A DNA stretch of 64,000 nucleotides from Candidatus Nanoarchaeia archaeon (GTDB lineage Archaea > Nanobdellota > Nanobdellia > Pacearchaeales > GW2011-AR1): contig JAQUKY010000005.1 in NCBI GenBank assembly GCA_028718805.1, forward strand, positions 1 to 64,000, read 5' to 3'. Shown piece after piece: positions 1 to 6,687 of the stretch. The translations under genes were made by a program, and so were the position numbers. Numbering within the stretch: the first letter of the stretch is position 1; the number at the start of each line of letters is the position of its first letter. Below the pieces are notes generated by a model. The model saw only the letters and a program-made list of their open reading frames with translations. It was not told the origin of the DNA and searched no databases.

Positions 1-2
1 AT

Positions 3-62
3 CCTACTAAAGAAAAGCCAAAAATAGCTTGGGAAAAAATTCCTCTTCTGATTAGAGCATAA
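3..62 (+). CDS. C-terminal end of a gene cut by the window edge
   Basis: An open frame enters from the left edge and ends at TAA (60-62). It encodes about 19 residues ending KIPLLIRA. The amino-acid composition looks like real coding sequence (charged and hydrophobic residues alternate, with one Trp). The other two forward frames stop early. The family cannot be told from so short a tail. Confidence 0.4.
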   Translation, partial: PTKEKPKIAWEKIPLLIRA

Positions 63-80
63 AAAATTATCCTTAGAAAT

Positions 81-124
81 ATTGTGTTACCCTTATCGAT
101 TATCACCTTTTAAGGTAACACAAT
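81..124. terminator. Stem-loop between convergent gene ends
   Basis: ATTGTGTTACC (81-91) is the exact reverse complement of 114-124, with a loop of 22 nt. It sits between the + strand gene end at 62 and the - strand gene end at 130, so it could act as a bidirectional transcript-end structure. It could also be a protein-binding palindrome. Confidence 0.45.
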
Positions 125-129
125 CTTTT

Positions 130-396
130 CTACTCACCTTCACTTAATTCCAAACTCTTCCTCAATTCCTCTAATCTTTCTCTGTAGATTTGAACAGAAT
201 TATCATCTTCTGCTCCTAGAATTTTTATCTTGATTTCTAGTGCCTTTAATAATCCTTTATCTATCTCTTTAAGATGATACTTTCCTCTGCCGATATTTCC
301 TTCCCGAATATCTGTTTCAATCTTGCCAAAATGCTCTTCTATTTGCTTTTTTAAACTTTCAATTCCTTTTTCCGCTCTTTTAACTCTTTTAGCCAT
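130..396 (-). CDS. Small helical protein downstream of a nucleotidyltransferase
   Basis: This 88-residue protein is charged and predicted to be almost all helix: a basic start (MAKRVKRAEK), a Gly-rich turn near residues 34-38, then a second helical half. Its start lies inside the end of the upstream nucleotidyltransferase gene (46-nt overlap), so the two are almost certainly co-transcribed and translationally coupled. A nucleotidyltransferase paired with a small helical partner resembles MNT/HEPN-type toxin-antitoxin systems. I do not see a clear HEPN RX4-6H motif, so the role as partner is inference. Confidence 0.6.
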   Translation of the reverse strand: MAKRVKRAEKGIESLKKQIEEHFGKIETDIREGNIGRGKYHLKEIDKGLLKALEIKIKILGAEDDNSVQIYRERLEELRKSLELSEGE

Positions 397-1121
397 TTTT
401 TAGATAAATCCATCGCATTTATTAATTCATCAGGAGAAAGATTATTTAATTCTTTCTCATTTCTCTTTATTCTAAGATAAGCAAAATAAGCCTTCTCTCC
501 AATTAATTCTAAAAAATCTTTCTTGTTATAGCTCTTGTTAGAAATAAGGCATTTTATCAAATACAACTCCCTTAATCTTAAAACAACAGAGTAGGCAACA
601 CCATCAGGAAGATTCATATTATTTTCCCTGCACATTTTTACTGAATCCTGGTTTATCTTAAGAACATTCTCAATCTCTGACGCGATTTTTTTAATATTAA
701 ACTTGTATTTTTTAGATTTATATTCCTCAATTAAATCTTTATTGAAAATAACTTTTATCTCCCTTAATATGCTTAAGTAATTCAGGTTATTCGGCAGGTT
801 TTTTGAAAAAGAGCTTTCTGAAATCAGGAGAATCTCATAATTATTATAATTAATGAGTTTTTTTGTATTTTGCGTGATAACTAAGATATCTATATCACTA
901 TTGAAATCAAAATCCTTTCTTGAATAGCTTCCATAAAGATAAACCCCCTTTGCTTCTTCGTTTAAATTATGCTTAGACAGGCAATCCATAACCTCCTGGA
1001 GGATCTTTTCTTTTGATGGCTCAAAGAGAGTTACAACTACCTGTTTATTTAACCAGCTTCTTGGCAGTAAAACTCCTGCTGATGTTCCAACTTCCCGGGT
1101 ATGTTTTACTATAGTTTCCAT
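351..1121 (-). CDS. Nucleotidyltransferase with N-terminal AbrB-like segment
   Basis: This is a 256-residue protein. Residues 1-35 resemble a swapped-hairpin AbrB-type DNA-binding segment (GTSAGVLLPRSW). Residues 61-85 carry the polymerase-beta-superfamily motif: GS at 64-65, then SDIDILV with the two metal-binding Asp at 76 and 78. The rest, from about 100 on, is helical. Minimal nucleotidyltransferases of this kind act as antitoxins or as AMP/nucleotide-transferring enzymes in HEPN/MNT pairs. The DNA-binding segment and the palindromes at its own start codon suggest autoregulation. The overlapping downstream gene is the likely partner. Confidence 0.75.
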   Translation of the reverse strand: METIVKHTREVGTSAGVLLPRSWLNKQVVVTLFEPSKEKILQEVMDCLSKHNLNEEAKGVYLYGSYSRKDFDFNSDIDILVITQNTKKLINYNNYEILLISESSFSKNLPNNLNYLSILREIKVIFNKDLIEEYKSKKYKFNIKKIASEIENVLKINQDSVKMCRENNMNLPDGVAYSVVLRLRELYLIKCLISNKSYNKKDFLELIGEKAYFAYLRIKRNEKELNNLSPDELINAMDLSKKWLKELKERKKELKV

Positions 1122-1125
1122 ATTG

Positions 1126-1145
1126 TATTATAATATATTATAATA
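1126..1145. promoter_or_regulatory. Tandem palindromic operator of the nucleotidyltransferase gene
   Basis: The 10-bp palindrome TATTATAATA occurs twice head to tail (1126-1135, 1136-1145), a few bases upstream of the - strand ATG at 1121. This is a plausible binding site for the gene's own AbrB-like N-terminal segment. AT-richness lowers the certainty. Confidence 0.45.
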
Positions 1146-1208
1146 TTAAATTATTTAAATCTTTCTGTTTTTCTAAGAGTTTATTCTAAACAGAAAACTA
1201 TATAAATA

Positions 1209-1228
1209 AGTAATCCTTGGAGATTACT
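1209..1228. promoter_or_regulatory. Operator and promoter of the RHH/MazF pair
   Basis: AGTAATC (1209-1215) and GATTACT (1222-1228) form a perfect 7-bp inverted repeat with a 6-nt spacer, ending directly before the ATG at 1229. A TATA box (CTATATAAATA) lies at about 1198-1208, 25-30 nt before the ATG, as in leaderless archaeal genes. An RHH protein bound here would cover the transcription start, giving classic toxin-antitoxin autorepression. Confidence 0.6.
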
Positions 1229-1456
1229 ATGAAAACAATAACTATAAAACTTCCAGAAGAAGAAGCTCATGAATTAGATATATTTATCAAAAATAAAAAT
1301 TATCCTTCTAAATCTGAATTTATTAGGCATTTAATTATAGACAAATTAGACAAAACTAAAAAAGAAAAAATAGGCTGGATGATCTTAGCTGAAAAATCAT
1401 TAAATAAATTATGGGATAATAAAAAAGATGATGAAGTTTGGGGTAAATATTTATGA
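1229..1456 (+). CDS. Ribbon-helix-helix antitoxin
   Basis: This is a 75-residue protein. The N-terminus MKTITIKLPEEEAHELD is a typical RHH beta strand plus helix, followed by SKSEFIRHLI as the second helix. The C-terminal half would wrap the toxin. I chose the ATG at 1229 over an in-frame TTG at 1217, because the TTG lies inside the operator palindrome and upstream of the expected transcript start. The stop overlaps the start of the MazF-like gene (ATGA), the usual antitoxin-toxin coupling. Confidence 0.8.
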   Translation: MKTITIKLPEEEAHELDIFIKNKNYPSKSEFIRHLIIDKLDKTKKEKIGWMILAEKSLNKLWDNKKDDEVWGKYL

Positions 1457-1791
1457 TAGAACAAAAAGATTTATTGTTGGTCCCTTTTCCTTTTTCAGAT
1501 CAATCAGGAAGAAAAGTTAGACCCGTTATTGTAATAAGCAATAACGAGTTCAATAAATATTCTGATGATGTTCTTGTGATAGGAGTTACTTCAAATATCT
1601 TAAAAGATAAGTATACACTAAATTTAACAAACACCAATTTAGATGAAGGAAAACTTCTCACAAACTGCATTATAAAAGTAGAAAATTTATTAAAATTAGA
1701 TAAAGAATTAGTTATAAAAAAAATCGGCAAGATAAACAAAGAAACTCTAAAAAATATAATAGATAAATTATTCACAATAATCAATTATTGA
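1453..1791 (+). CDS. MazF/PemK-family endoribonuclease toxin
   Basis: This 112-residue protein has the family hallmarks: a start of the type KDLLLVPFPFSDQSGRKVRPVIVIS, with the conserved FPFSD and RPV segments, then VLVIGVTSN and the KxxN stretch near residue 70. MazF/PemK toxins cleave mRNA at short sequences. It follows the RHH antitoxin with a 4-nt overlap. The length is normal for the family and no key segment is missing, so the module looks intact. Confidence 0.85.
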   Translation: MIEQKDLLLVPFPFSDQSGRKVRPVIVISNNEFNKYSDDVLVIGVTSNILKDKYTLNLTNTNLDEGKLLTNCIIKVENLLKLDKELVIKKIGKINKETLKNIIDKLFTIINY

Positions 1792-1892
1792 TCAAATTTC
1801 TTGAATTAATTATTCACAATAACCCTTAACCTATATTTATAAATATTAATTCTCTTATAATTAAAGTAATCAAAAAAGAGGCAAAAAGAAAA

Positions 1893-2753
1893 ATGTGGCA
1901 GATACCGCTTATAGGTTCTATTTTAGAAGGAGCAGGCAATATAATAGACAAAAAAATAGTAATAACTCATAAAATTAATTATAAAAACTGCACTGTATAC
2001 AGCTTTTTAGCCCTAGTTCTCGTTATGCTCCCATTGACTTTTTTCTTTTGGGAAATAAAACCAGAAGCATATTCAATTAAAAATTTATTAATATTTATGT
2101 CAGTTATCTTGTTTGCAATTCTTGCAAATCTCTTGGCATTTTTTTCATTAAAAAGAGAAAACATAACAGAACTTGAACCAATAAGACTAATGCAGCCATT
2201 ATTCATTGTTCTTCTAGCATTCATATTCAGTTTTTTCTTCGCAGCTTACTATACAGAAAGAAAATATTCTATAATAATTTTAGCTTTAATAGCAAGTATT
2301 GCATTAATAGCAAGCCACTTAAGAAAACATCACTTAGTTTTAAACAAATATATAATCGCAGCATTATTAGGAAGCTTTTTTTTCGCAGTTGAATTAGTTA
2401 TTTCAAAAGAAATTCTTCCATATTATTCCTCAGTAACATTTTATTTTTTAAGATGCTTATTAATTTTCATAATCGCTGCGTTTATCTTCCATCCATCAAT
2501 AAGCTCAATAAAAACAAAAACAAAACTTCTGATGCTTTTAAGCGGCATAGTATGGACAATTTACAGACTGATTCTATACTATGGCTATCTCACCTTGGGA
2601 GTTGTATTTACAACAATCCTCTTTATCCTCAGCCCTATTTTCATATTCATATTTGCACGTATTTTCCTGAAGGAAAAAATTCTTTTAAGGCAGATAATCG
2701 CATCAGTTATAATCATTGCATGCGTAATTGCTGCAATCTTGCTTGAGATATAA
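1893..2753 (+). CDS. DMT-superfamily (EamA-like) membrane transporter
   Basis: This is a 286-residue, very hydrophobic protein with about nine or ten predicted membrane helices in two similar halves, as in EamA/DMT permeases. The second half ends with the usual pattern of a long hydrophobic helix, a short loop with FLKEKI and a final helix. The substrate cannot be told. The first residues MWQIPLIGSILEGAG match the first-helix pattern of the family, with an N-terminal glycine-containing turn. It stands alone, followed by a structured repeat. Confidence 0.75.
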   Translation: MWQIPLIGSILEGAGNIIDKKIVITHKINYKNCTVYSFLALVLVMLPLTFFFWEIKPEAYSIKNLLIFMSVILFAILANLLAFFSLKRENITELEPIRLMQPLFIVLLAFIFSFFFAAYYTERKYSIIILALIASIALIASHLRKHHLVLNKYIIAALLGSFFFAVELVISKEILPYYSSVTFYFLRCLLIFIIAAFIFHPSISSIKTKTKLLMLLSGIVWTIYRLILYYGYLTLGVVFTTILFILSPIFIFIFARIFLKEKILLRQIIASVIIIACVIAAILLEI

Positions 2754-2771
2754 TCAGGACTAAGCATATCA

Positions 2772-2855
2772 GCCTCGCCCTCCGGGGCTCGGCTGCCTAA
2801 GATACTTCTCTTCAAAAGCTCACAAATTCGCTTTTTCAGAGCTTTTTTTAATATA
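2772..2855 (+). repeat. REP-like hairpin repeat, copy 1
   Basis: A GC-rich island in AT-rich DNA. AGCC and CGCCC pair with GGGC and GGCT around a TCCG loop with a 2x2 internal mismatch. This is followed by CTTCTCTTCAAAAGCTC, a CGCTTTTTC stretch and an AT-rich end. The same order of blocks recurs at 54303-54412. Confidence 0.6.
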
Positions 2856-3003
2856 TTAATAATAAAACTAAGAAGCCAGAACAATCAACAGGTTATATAA
2901 AATAGTTTAATCTGGTAACCTGCAAAGATAAAATAGTTTATCATATTACCAAAATAATCAAAAATCCATAATTTTATTAACTAATTTAAATATGTATTTC
3001 TAA

Positions 3004-3075
3004 GAGCCCATATGTCAATGGATAGACAGCTTGGCCTCGGACCAAGAAATGGGGGTTCGAATCCTCCTGGGCTCA
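3004..3075 (+). tRNA. tRNA-Arg (anticodon UCG)
   Basis: A complete cloverleaf folds by hand. Acceptor stem: GAGCCCA (3004-3010) with 3068-3074. D stem: TGTC/GACA with loop AATGGATA. Anticodon stem: CTTGG/CCAAG with loop CCTCGGA (3035-3041). Variable loop: 4 nt. T stem: GGGGG/CCTCC with loop TTCGAAT. Discriminator A at 3075; CCA is not encoded. The anticodon is UCG, and A20 in the D loop fits an arginine tRNA. Position 33 reads C instead of the nearly invariant U. There is no intron. Confidence 0.85.
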
Positions 3076-3098
3076 TTTAATCTAATATTTATAAAAAA

Positions 3099-3626
3099 CT
3101 AATTAGGCAAATATTTATCAAACCATTCAACTACATCTTCTTCAAATATTGGCCAGTCTAAAATGCTAACTTTTTTATTATTCTTTTGTATATTAATCAT
3201 ATCAAGGTATAAATGACTTGTAAAAAATGCCGTAGGAAAATGCCCAACGTATCCCTTCTTTTCCAGAAAATTATAAATTTCAAATCCTGCCCAATGATCT
3301 AATAAAGAATCTGCATTATTTCCTAAAAGGATATGTTTAGAATGCTGTTGCTCTGTCAATCTTTTTTTACCAGAATCCGTAACATTTTTTAAAAAATCAT
3401 CTGCTTTCTTAAATGCCTCATCAACCTCATTTAAAGTATACTTCTCAATAGGCATTGTCATTCCTAAAACAAACGCTTCAATATTTTTGTTTTGTTTAAT
3501 AAAATCAATTGCCTCTTTAGTTTTATCAATTATCTTTATATCATATCTTTCTAAAATCTCTTCAGGCAGATCAATTGCAGGATAAGCATACTCTCTTGCA
3601 TGTAAGATAATCTTCTTATCGCCCAT
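3099..3626 (-). CDS. Unknown protein, possibly a degenerate receiver-like fold
   Basis: This is a 175-residue soluble protein. Alternating hydrophobic strands and helices resemble a response-regulator-like alpha/beta fold (IEAFVLGMTMP in mid-protein, VSILDWPIFEEDVVEWF at the end). The phospho-acceptor Asp pattern is not convincing, so function is open. I chose the ATG at 3626; a TTG five codons upstream is also possible. It lies between the tRNA and a permease remnant, with no operon partner. Confidence 0.6.
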   Translation of the reverse strand: MGDKKIILHAREYAYPAIDLPEEILERYDIKIIDKTKEAIDFIKQNKNIEAFVLGMTMPIEKYTLNEVDEAFKKADDFLKNVTDSGKKRLTEQQHSKHILLGNNADSLLDHWAGFEIYNFLEKKGYVGHFPTAFFTSHLYLDMINIQKNNKKVSILDWPIFEEDVVEWFDKYLPN

Positions 3627-3789
3627 AACTATCCCTTGCAATTCCCATTTTTAAACATGATTGTAAGATAAAATGACGTTTAAACCAGATAGTTATTTCT
3701 TCTTGCATTATAACTTCTTCGACACTTTTTTTAGTAAAAAAAATTAAAGTCCAAATAAGATTTTAATTATAAAAAAAGTTATCCCTGCA

Positions 3790-4026
3790 ATGATTATGCC
3801 AGCATTATTAATGTCTCAGACTTTTGCGCCTATAGAAGTCATGCCTAAATTTATGCAATATTTCGCAAAAGCCACCCCGACATTTTATGCTAATGTGGCA
3901 TTGAGAGAAATTATGATTAAAGGCTCTTCTTTTGCAGCAATTCAGAATGAAGTACTAATATTATTTTTATATTCTATAGGAGTTTTGAGTTTAGGGATTG
4001 TTTTGCTTAAAAAAAGAATAAGTTAG
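3790..4026 (+). pseudogene. C-terminal remnant of an ABC-2 type permease
   Basis: The 78-residue frame matches only the end of an ABC-2 transporter permease: a PKFMQYFAKATPTFYANVALREIM segment between the last helices, a periplasmic-type loop, one final membrane helix and a basic tail (KKRIS). The usual five upstream helices (over 200 residues) are absent. The 148 bp upstream show no readable continuation in any frame. It is therefore most likely a decayed fragment. Confidence 0.6.
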
Positions 4027-4124
4027 GTTTTTAAACATAAATATCAATAATAAAACATGAGCAGAGATACTGGAACACAAGTTCGTGGTTATTTTCCTAG
4101 AAGAATATAAATCTAGTTTGACTT

Positions 4125-4397
4125 ATGATTCAAGCAGGAGGTATCATCCTTGAGAACTGCTTTTCTTATATGGCTCTTGATTTTGTCTACACATTAAGAG
4201 ATGAAGAAGAATATGCCAAAATCCGTAAAAACTCCTTGATAAAAAGGCTTGAAAAATCAGCAGATGAAAGAGAAAATAAAGAAAATCATGAGACTAAAAG
4301 CCTGATAAAAGATATGTTAGAAAATAATTTATCCTCAAAAAAGAAAAAAATCCTAGATTTAATGTTTTATCTAAAGTTCCATTATCATTATAAATGA
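4125..4397 (+). CDS. Unknown small protein, doubtful
   Basis: This 90-residue frame has a short hydrophobic start and a charged helical remainder (RKNSLIKRLEKSADEREN). No family is recognised and no clear TATA box sits at leaderless distance. A 17-codon frame starting at 4057 precedes it in the same intergenic stretch. It could be a real small gene or a fragment left from the same decay as the neighbouring permease. Confidence 0.4.
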   Translation: MIQAGGIILENCFSYMALDFVYTLRDEEEYAKIRKNSLIKRLEKSADERENKENHETKSLIKDMLENNLSSKKKKILDLMFYLKFHYHYK

Positions 4398-4407
4398 GAT
4401 TACATAT

Positions 4408-4929
4408 TTAAATACAATAATACATTATAGGAATGTGCCCTATAAGAAAATACCCCCCATTATTTGGGTCGTCCCTCTCTCCCTCCTCGATCATATATCT
4501 TTCTACAGGTTCATATTTATCATCATAATCTTCATCCCAAAAAACTGTATTATCAAGTCCCCCAATCAAAAAAGAGTTTATTCTAGAATCCAACGTCCAA
4601 GGCATGTGGGTCTCACGATATTTATAGATTAAATCTGTATCAAAAACTTTTATTCTTTTTCCATTTTCCGTTTCCCAAGTAAATGGTTGAGTGGGATTGG
4701 GCATAATCCATTCATAATAAACGGCTCTCTTTCCAGATAAAAATTCTGAAAACTCCTTTGAAACTTTTTTATTGGGGTTAATTTTTTCAAATCGGTCCCA
4801 GTCTGTTTCCGCCAAATAAGGTCCCCATTGAAGTTTAGGAACAACAATATTTCCACTTAATTTTGCTATTTTTCCATTTTCATTCTTTAATTGTACTAAT
4901 CTGTTTCTGAATATATAATGTTCTTCCAT
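4408..4929 (-). CDS. Unknown protein, second gene of TrmB module 1
   Basis: This is a 173-residue soluble, Trp- and Tyr-rich protein with no recognised domain. Its first residues, EHYIFRNRL, resemble those of the gene just upstream in the operon (GHFIFRNKY), suggesting a shared N-terminal signal or duplication. It lies 19 bp after that gene. Both are divergent from the TrmB gene at 5404, which probably controls them. Confidence 0.65.
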   Translation of the reverse strand: MEEHYIFRNRLVQLKNENGKIAKLSGNIVVPKLQWGPYLAETDWDRFEKINPNKKVSKEFSEFLSGKRAVYYEWIMPNPTQPFTWETENGKRIKVFDTDLIYKYRETHMPWTLDSRINSFLIGGLDNTVFWDEDYDDKYEPVERYMIEEGERDDPNNGGYFLIGHIPIMYYCI

Positions 4930-4948
4930 GGGGATTTTTTATTTAATT

Positions 4949-5317
4949 TTATTCTCTTCCTTTCCTGCTTCTTATTCTATATCTATTGTTTATTTTTTCT
5001 ACCTCTCCTTTATCTATCAACCCTTTAAGAGAAGATTTCGTGTCCTCTTTCATATCTTCTATTTGATCTTTTTCTAAACAATCTCTTGGGCTTTTTCCAC
5101 CTAGTGCTATTTTAAAGGAGTCTAAAATATTGATTAAAGTATGTGTAGAGCCAGGGGATTTTTTTTCTGCTTTTGTCAAGTATTTTAAAATAGCTTCTTC
5201 ATAAGTTCTCTCTTCATCGTCATATTGTTGACTCAACCTATCCTCTTCTACACTGTTATAATCTCCTTGCGTTGAATATTGTGAATAATACTTATTCCTA
5301 AAGATAAAATGCCCCAT
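4949..5317 (-). CDS. Unknown protein, first gene of TrmB module 1
   Basis: This is a 122-residue protein with an acidic, polar first third. The C-terminal part has the helix-helix-strand pattern of a small winged helix (SSLKGLIDKGEVEKINNRYRI). The start ATG is supported by a TATA-like ATATATTTAAG about 25-30 nt upstream. It starts with GHFIFRN, shared with its operon neighbour. Expression probably depends on the divergent TrmB regulator, whose inverted repeat lies in the shared promoter region. Confidence 0.65.
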   Translation of the reverse strand: MGHFIFRNKYYSQYSTQGDYNSVEEDRLSQQYDDEERTYEEAILKYLTKAEKKSPGSTHTLINILDSFKIALGGKSPRDCLEKDQIEDMKEDTKSSLKGLIDKGEVEKINNRYRIRSRKGRE

Positions 5318-5351
5318 AAAAAATAACCCATCTATTAAACTCTTAAATATA

Positions 5352-5374
5352 TGTTGTAGTCTTAAACAACAACA
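5352..5374. promoter_or_regulatory. Candidate TrmB operator, module 1
   Basis: TGTTGT and ACAACA form an inverted repeat (spacer 8 or 11 nt, since the right arm is partly repeated) in the 86-bp region between the divergent genes. The same TTGTTG/CAACAA core recurs in modules 5 and 6, each also next to a TrmB gene. Confidence 0.55.
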
Positions 5375-5403
5375 CTTAAATAGTAAACAAAGCTGATTTT
5401 TTT

Positions 5404-6126
5404 ATGGATATTCAAAAACTAATAGAAATAGGATTTTCAGAAAATCAAGCAAAAGTATATGTTATGCTCTTCCAAAAACCAGGAAGAAGTGCAGGAGAAA
5501 TATCCAAAGAACTATCCCTTGACAGATCTTTTGTATATAGTATAATTGACAGCCTTACAAAAAAAGGCTTTATCTATTCAAGCCCTATCAAAAATAAAAA
5601 AGTATTTTATCCAGAAAATCCAAACAAAATAATTGAAGATATAAAAGAAAAAGAAACAAAAGCAGAAAACCTTGTTTCTGAATTACTTAAAATAAATAAA
5701 GAAGAGAAATTGTCAACAAATATAGAGATTTATGAAGGGAAACAGGCTCTTAAAAAATATATTTCAGAGCTAATCAATGCAAAATACTTTCTCACATTAG
5801 GGGGAGGGGGAAACTTAAATTTATTTAATATTTTAAAATATGAACACCCTCATTATTTCAAGCAGATTAAGAAAATTAAACTTTCTGGAAAGATTATTTG
5901 TTCAGAAAATAACAAGCAATTCTGGAAAACAAACCTCAAAGGAAGCCTTATAGAAATCAGATCATTAGAAGGAGCAGGTAAAGAAAACAGTATAACCATC
6001 TTTAATGGCAAGATATTACTATCCTCAGAAACAGAATCTCCTAATATTATTATAATTAATAACCCTGACCATGCTCATGCTCTAAGGCATTATTTCAATT
6101 ACTTATGGAAAATATCTAAAAAATAA
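5404..6126 (+). CDS. TrmB-family transcriptional regulator, module 1
   Basis: This is a 240-residue protein. Residues 1-70 form the TrmB winged helix (IEIGFSENQAKVYVMLF, then SLDRSFVYSIIDSLTKKGFI as recognition helix and wing). A helical linker runs to about 105. The C-terminal domain begins with IEIYEGKQALKKYI and ends with the family tail NYLWKISKK. TrmB proteins bind sugars or other small molecules and repress or activate nearby promoters. The glycine-run LGGGGNL near residue 135 is unusual. It is divergent from the unknown pair 5317/4929 with a shared operator region. Confidence 0.85.
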   Translation: MDIQKLIEIGFSENQAKVYVMLFQKPGRSAGEISKELSLDRSFVYSIIDSLTKKGFIYSSPIKNKKVFYPENPNKIIEDIKEKETKAENLVSELLKINKEEKLSTNIEIYEGKQALKKYISELINAKYFLTLGGGGNLNLFNILKYEHPHYFKQIKKIKLSGKIICSENNKQFWKTNLKGSLIEIRSLEGAGKENSITIFNGKILLSSETESPNIIIINNPDHAHALRHYFNYLWKISKK

Positions 6127-6164
6127 AAAAGAAAGTTTTAAAAACAAAGAAATTATATAATTTT

Positions 6165-6196
6165 ACCCTAAAGCAAAAGAGTTCTGATATATTAAT
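6165..6196 (+). promoter_or_regulatory. Leader element A
   Basis: ACCCTAAAGCAAAAGAG, then TTCTGATATATTAAT, directly precedes the ATG at 6197. A TATA-like GTTTTAAAAAC lies about 30 nt upstream, so the element starts at the predicted transcription start. It is one of nine copies in the window; this copy has the weakest hairpin. Confidence 0.7.
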
Positions 6197-6442
6197 ATGA
6201 AAAATAAAATGTTTATAAAAGGAATGAATTTTTTTTATTATACTCTGGGTTATTTACAAGCAAAAGGAATTGCAGATAAAATAGACGACATAGAAGTTGG
6301 TCTTCTTCAAAGGATAAAGCATGCTATGCCTGATAATCCTAAAAATCATCCAGAAATGTTCAGCTCATTTTTAGGTGAATGCAGAGATTATATTAATAAA
6401 TGGATTATGTATGATAATCTTTTTTGCAAACCAAATAACTAA
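6197..6442 (+). CDS. Unknown 81-residue protein with leader element
   Basis: This is a small soluble or weakly membrane-associated protein (MKNKMFIKGMNFFYYTLGYLQAKG), with a conserved-looking Cys near residue 58 and a Pro/His-rich middle. No family is recognised. Its reality is supported by the leader element ending directly at its start codon and a TATA box at the right spacing. It lies between TrmB module 1 and ProRS, and has its own promoter. Confidence 0.65.
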   Translation: MKNKMFIKGMNFFYYTLGYLQAKGIADKIDDIEVGLLQRIKHAMPDNPKNHPEMFSSFLGECRDYINKWIMYDNLFCKPNN

Positions 6443-6522
6443 TTACGATAAAGGACAAGAATCTAATATTTCTTATTTATACGTCCACACATCATTCCCA
6501 TCAAAACCAATCAATTAACAAC

Positions 6523-6546
6523 ATGTAGACGTATATACGTCTACAT
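6523..6546. promoter_or_regulatory. proS: Perfect 24-bp palindrome in the ProRS promoter
   Basis: ATGTAGACGTAT is followed directly by its exact reverse complement. A further half-site TGTAGAC lies near 6573, and a related TACGTCCACA lies near 6480. The TATA box GTTTATAAAA (about 6551-6560) sits between the palindrome and the downstream half-site, so a dimeric regulator here would control the synthetase gene. Confidence 0.65.
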
Positions 6547-6617
6547 CCAAAACGTTTATAAAACCGTGTAGACACATAAACTTAATATACAACTAAATTA
6601 ATAATCAAATAACACTA

Positions 6618-6648
6618 AAACGCTATGGCTAAAATTGTTCAAGCGTTT
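6618..6648 (+). promoter_or_regulatory. Stem-loop in the long ProRS leader
   Basis: AAACGCT (6618-6624) pairs with AGCGTTT (6642-6648), with a loop of 17 nt. It lies in a leader of about 100 nt between the predicted transcript start and the ATG, unusually long for this genome, where most genes look leaderless. A role in translational control is possible but not shown. Confidence 0.4.
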
Positions 6649-6687
6649 AATAGTTAAACATTAGAGATATAGTAAATAAAACAAAAA

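Noticed and set aside
1217..1228. TTG start for the RHH antitoxin
   Set aside because: It lies inside the operator palindrome and too close to the TATA box; the ATG at 1229 fits better.
1500..1784. Long open frame opposite to the MazF-like gene
   Set aside because: Antisense shadow: no family features and the + frame has clear MazF motifs. The same holds for other antisense frames, for example over the DisA-like gene (41236-42240), the rhomboid and beta-propeller genes.
2453..2746. Second + strand frame inside the DMT transporter gene
   Set aside because: His- and Asn-rich shadow frame; the transporter frame explains the region.
3035..3041. tRNA-Glu (CUC) reading of the anticodon loop
   Set aside because: Stem pairing fixes the loop, and position 34-36 is UCG; A20 in the D loop also fits arginine.
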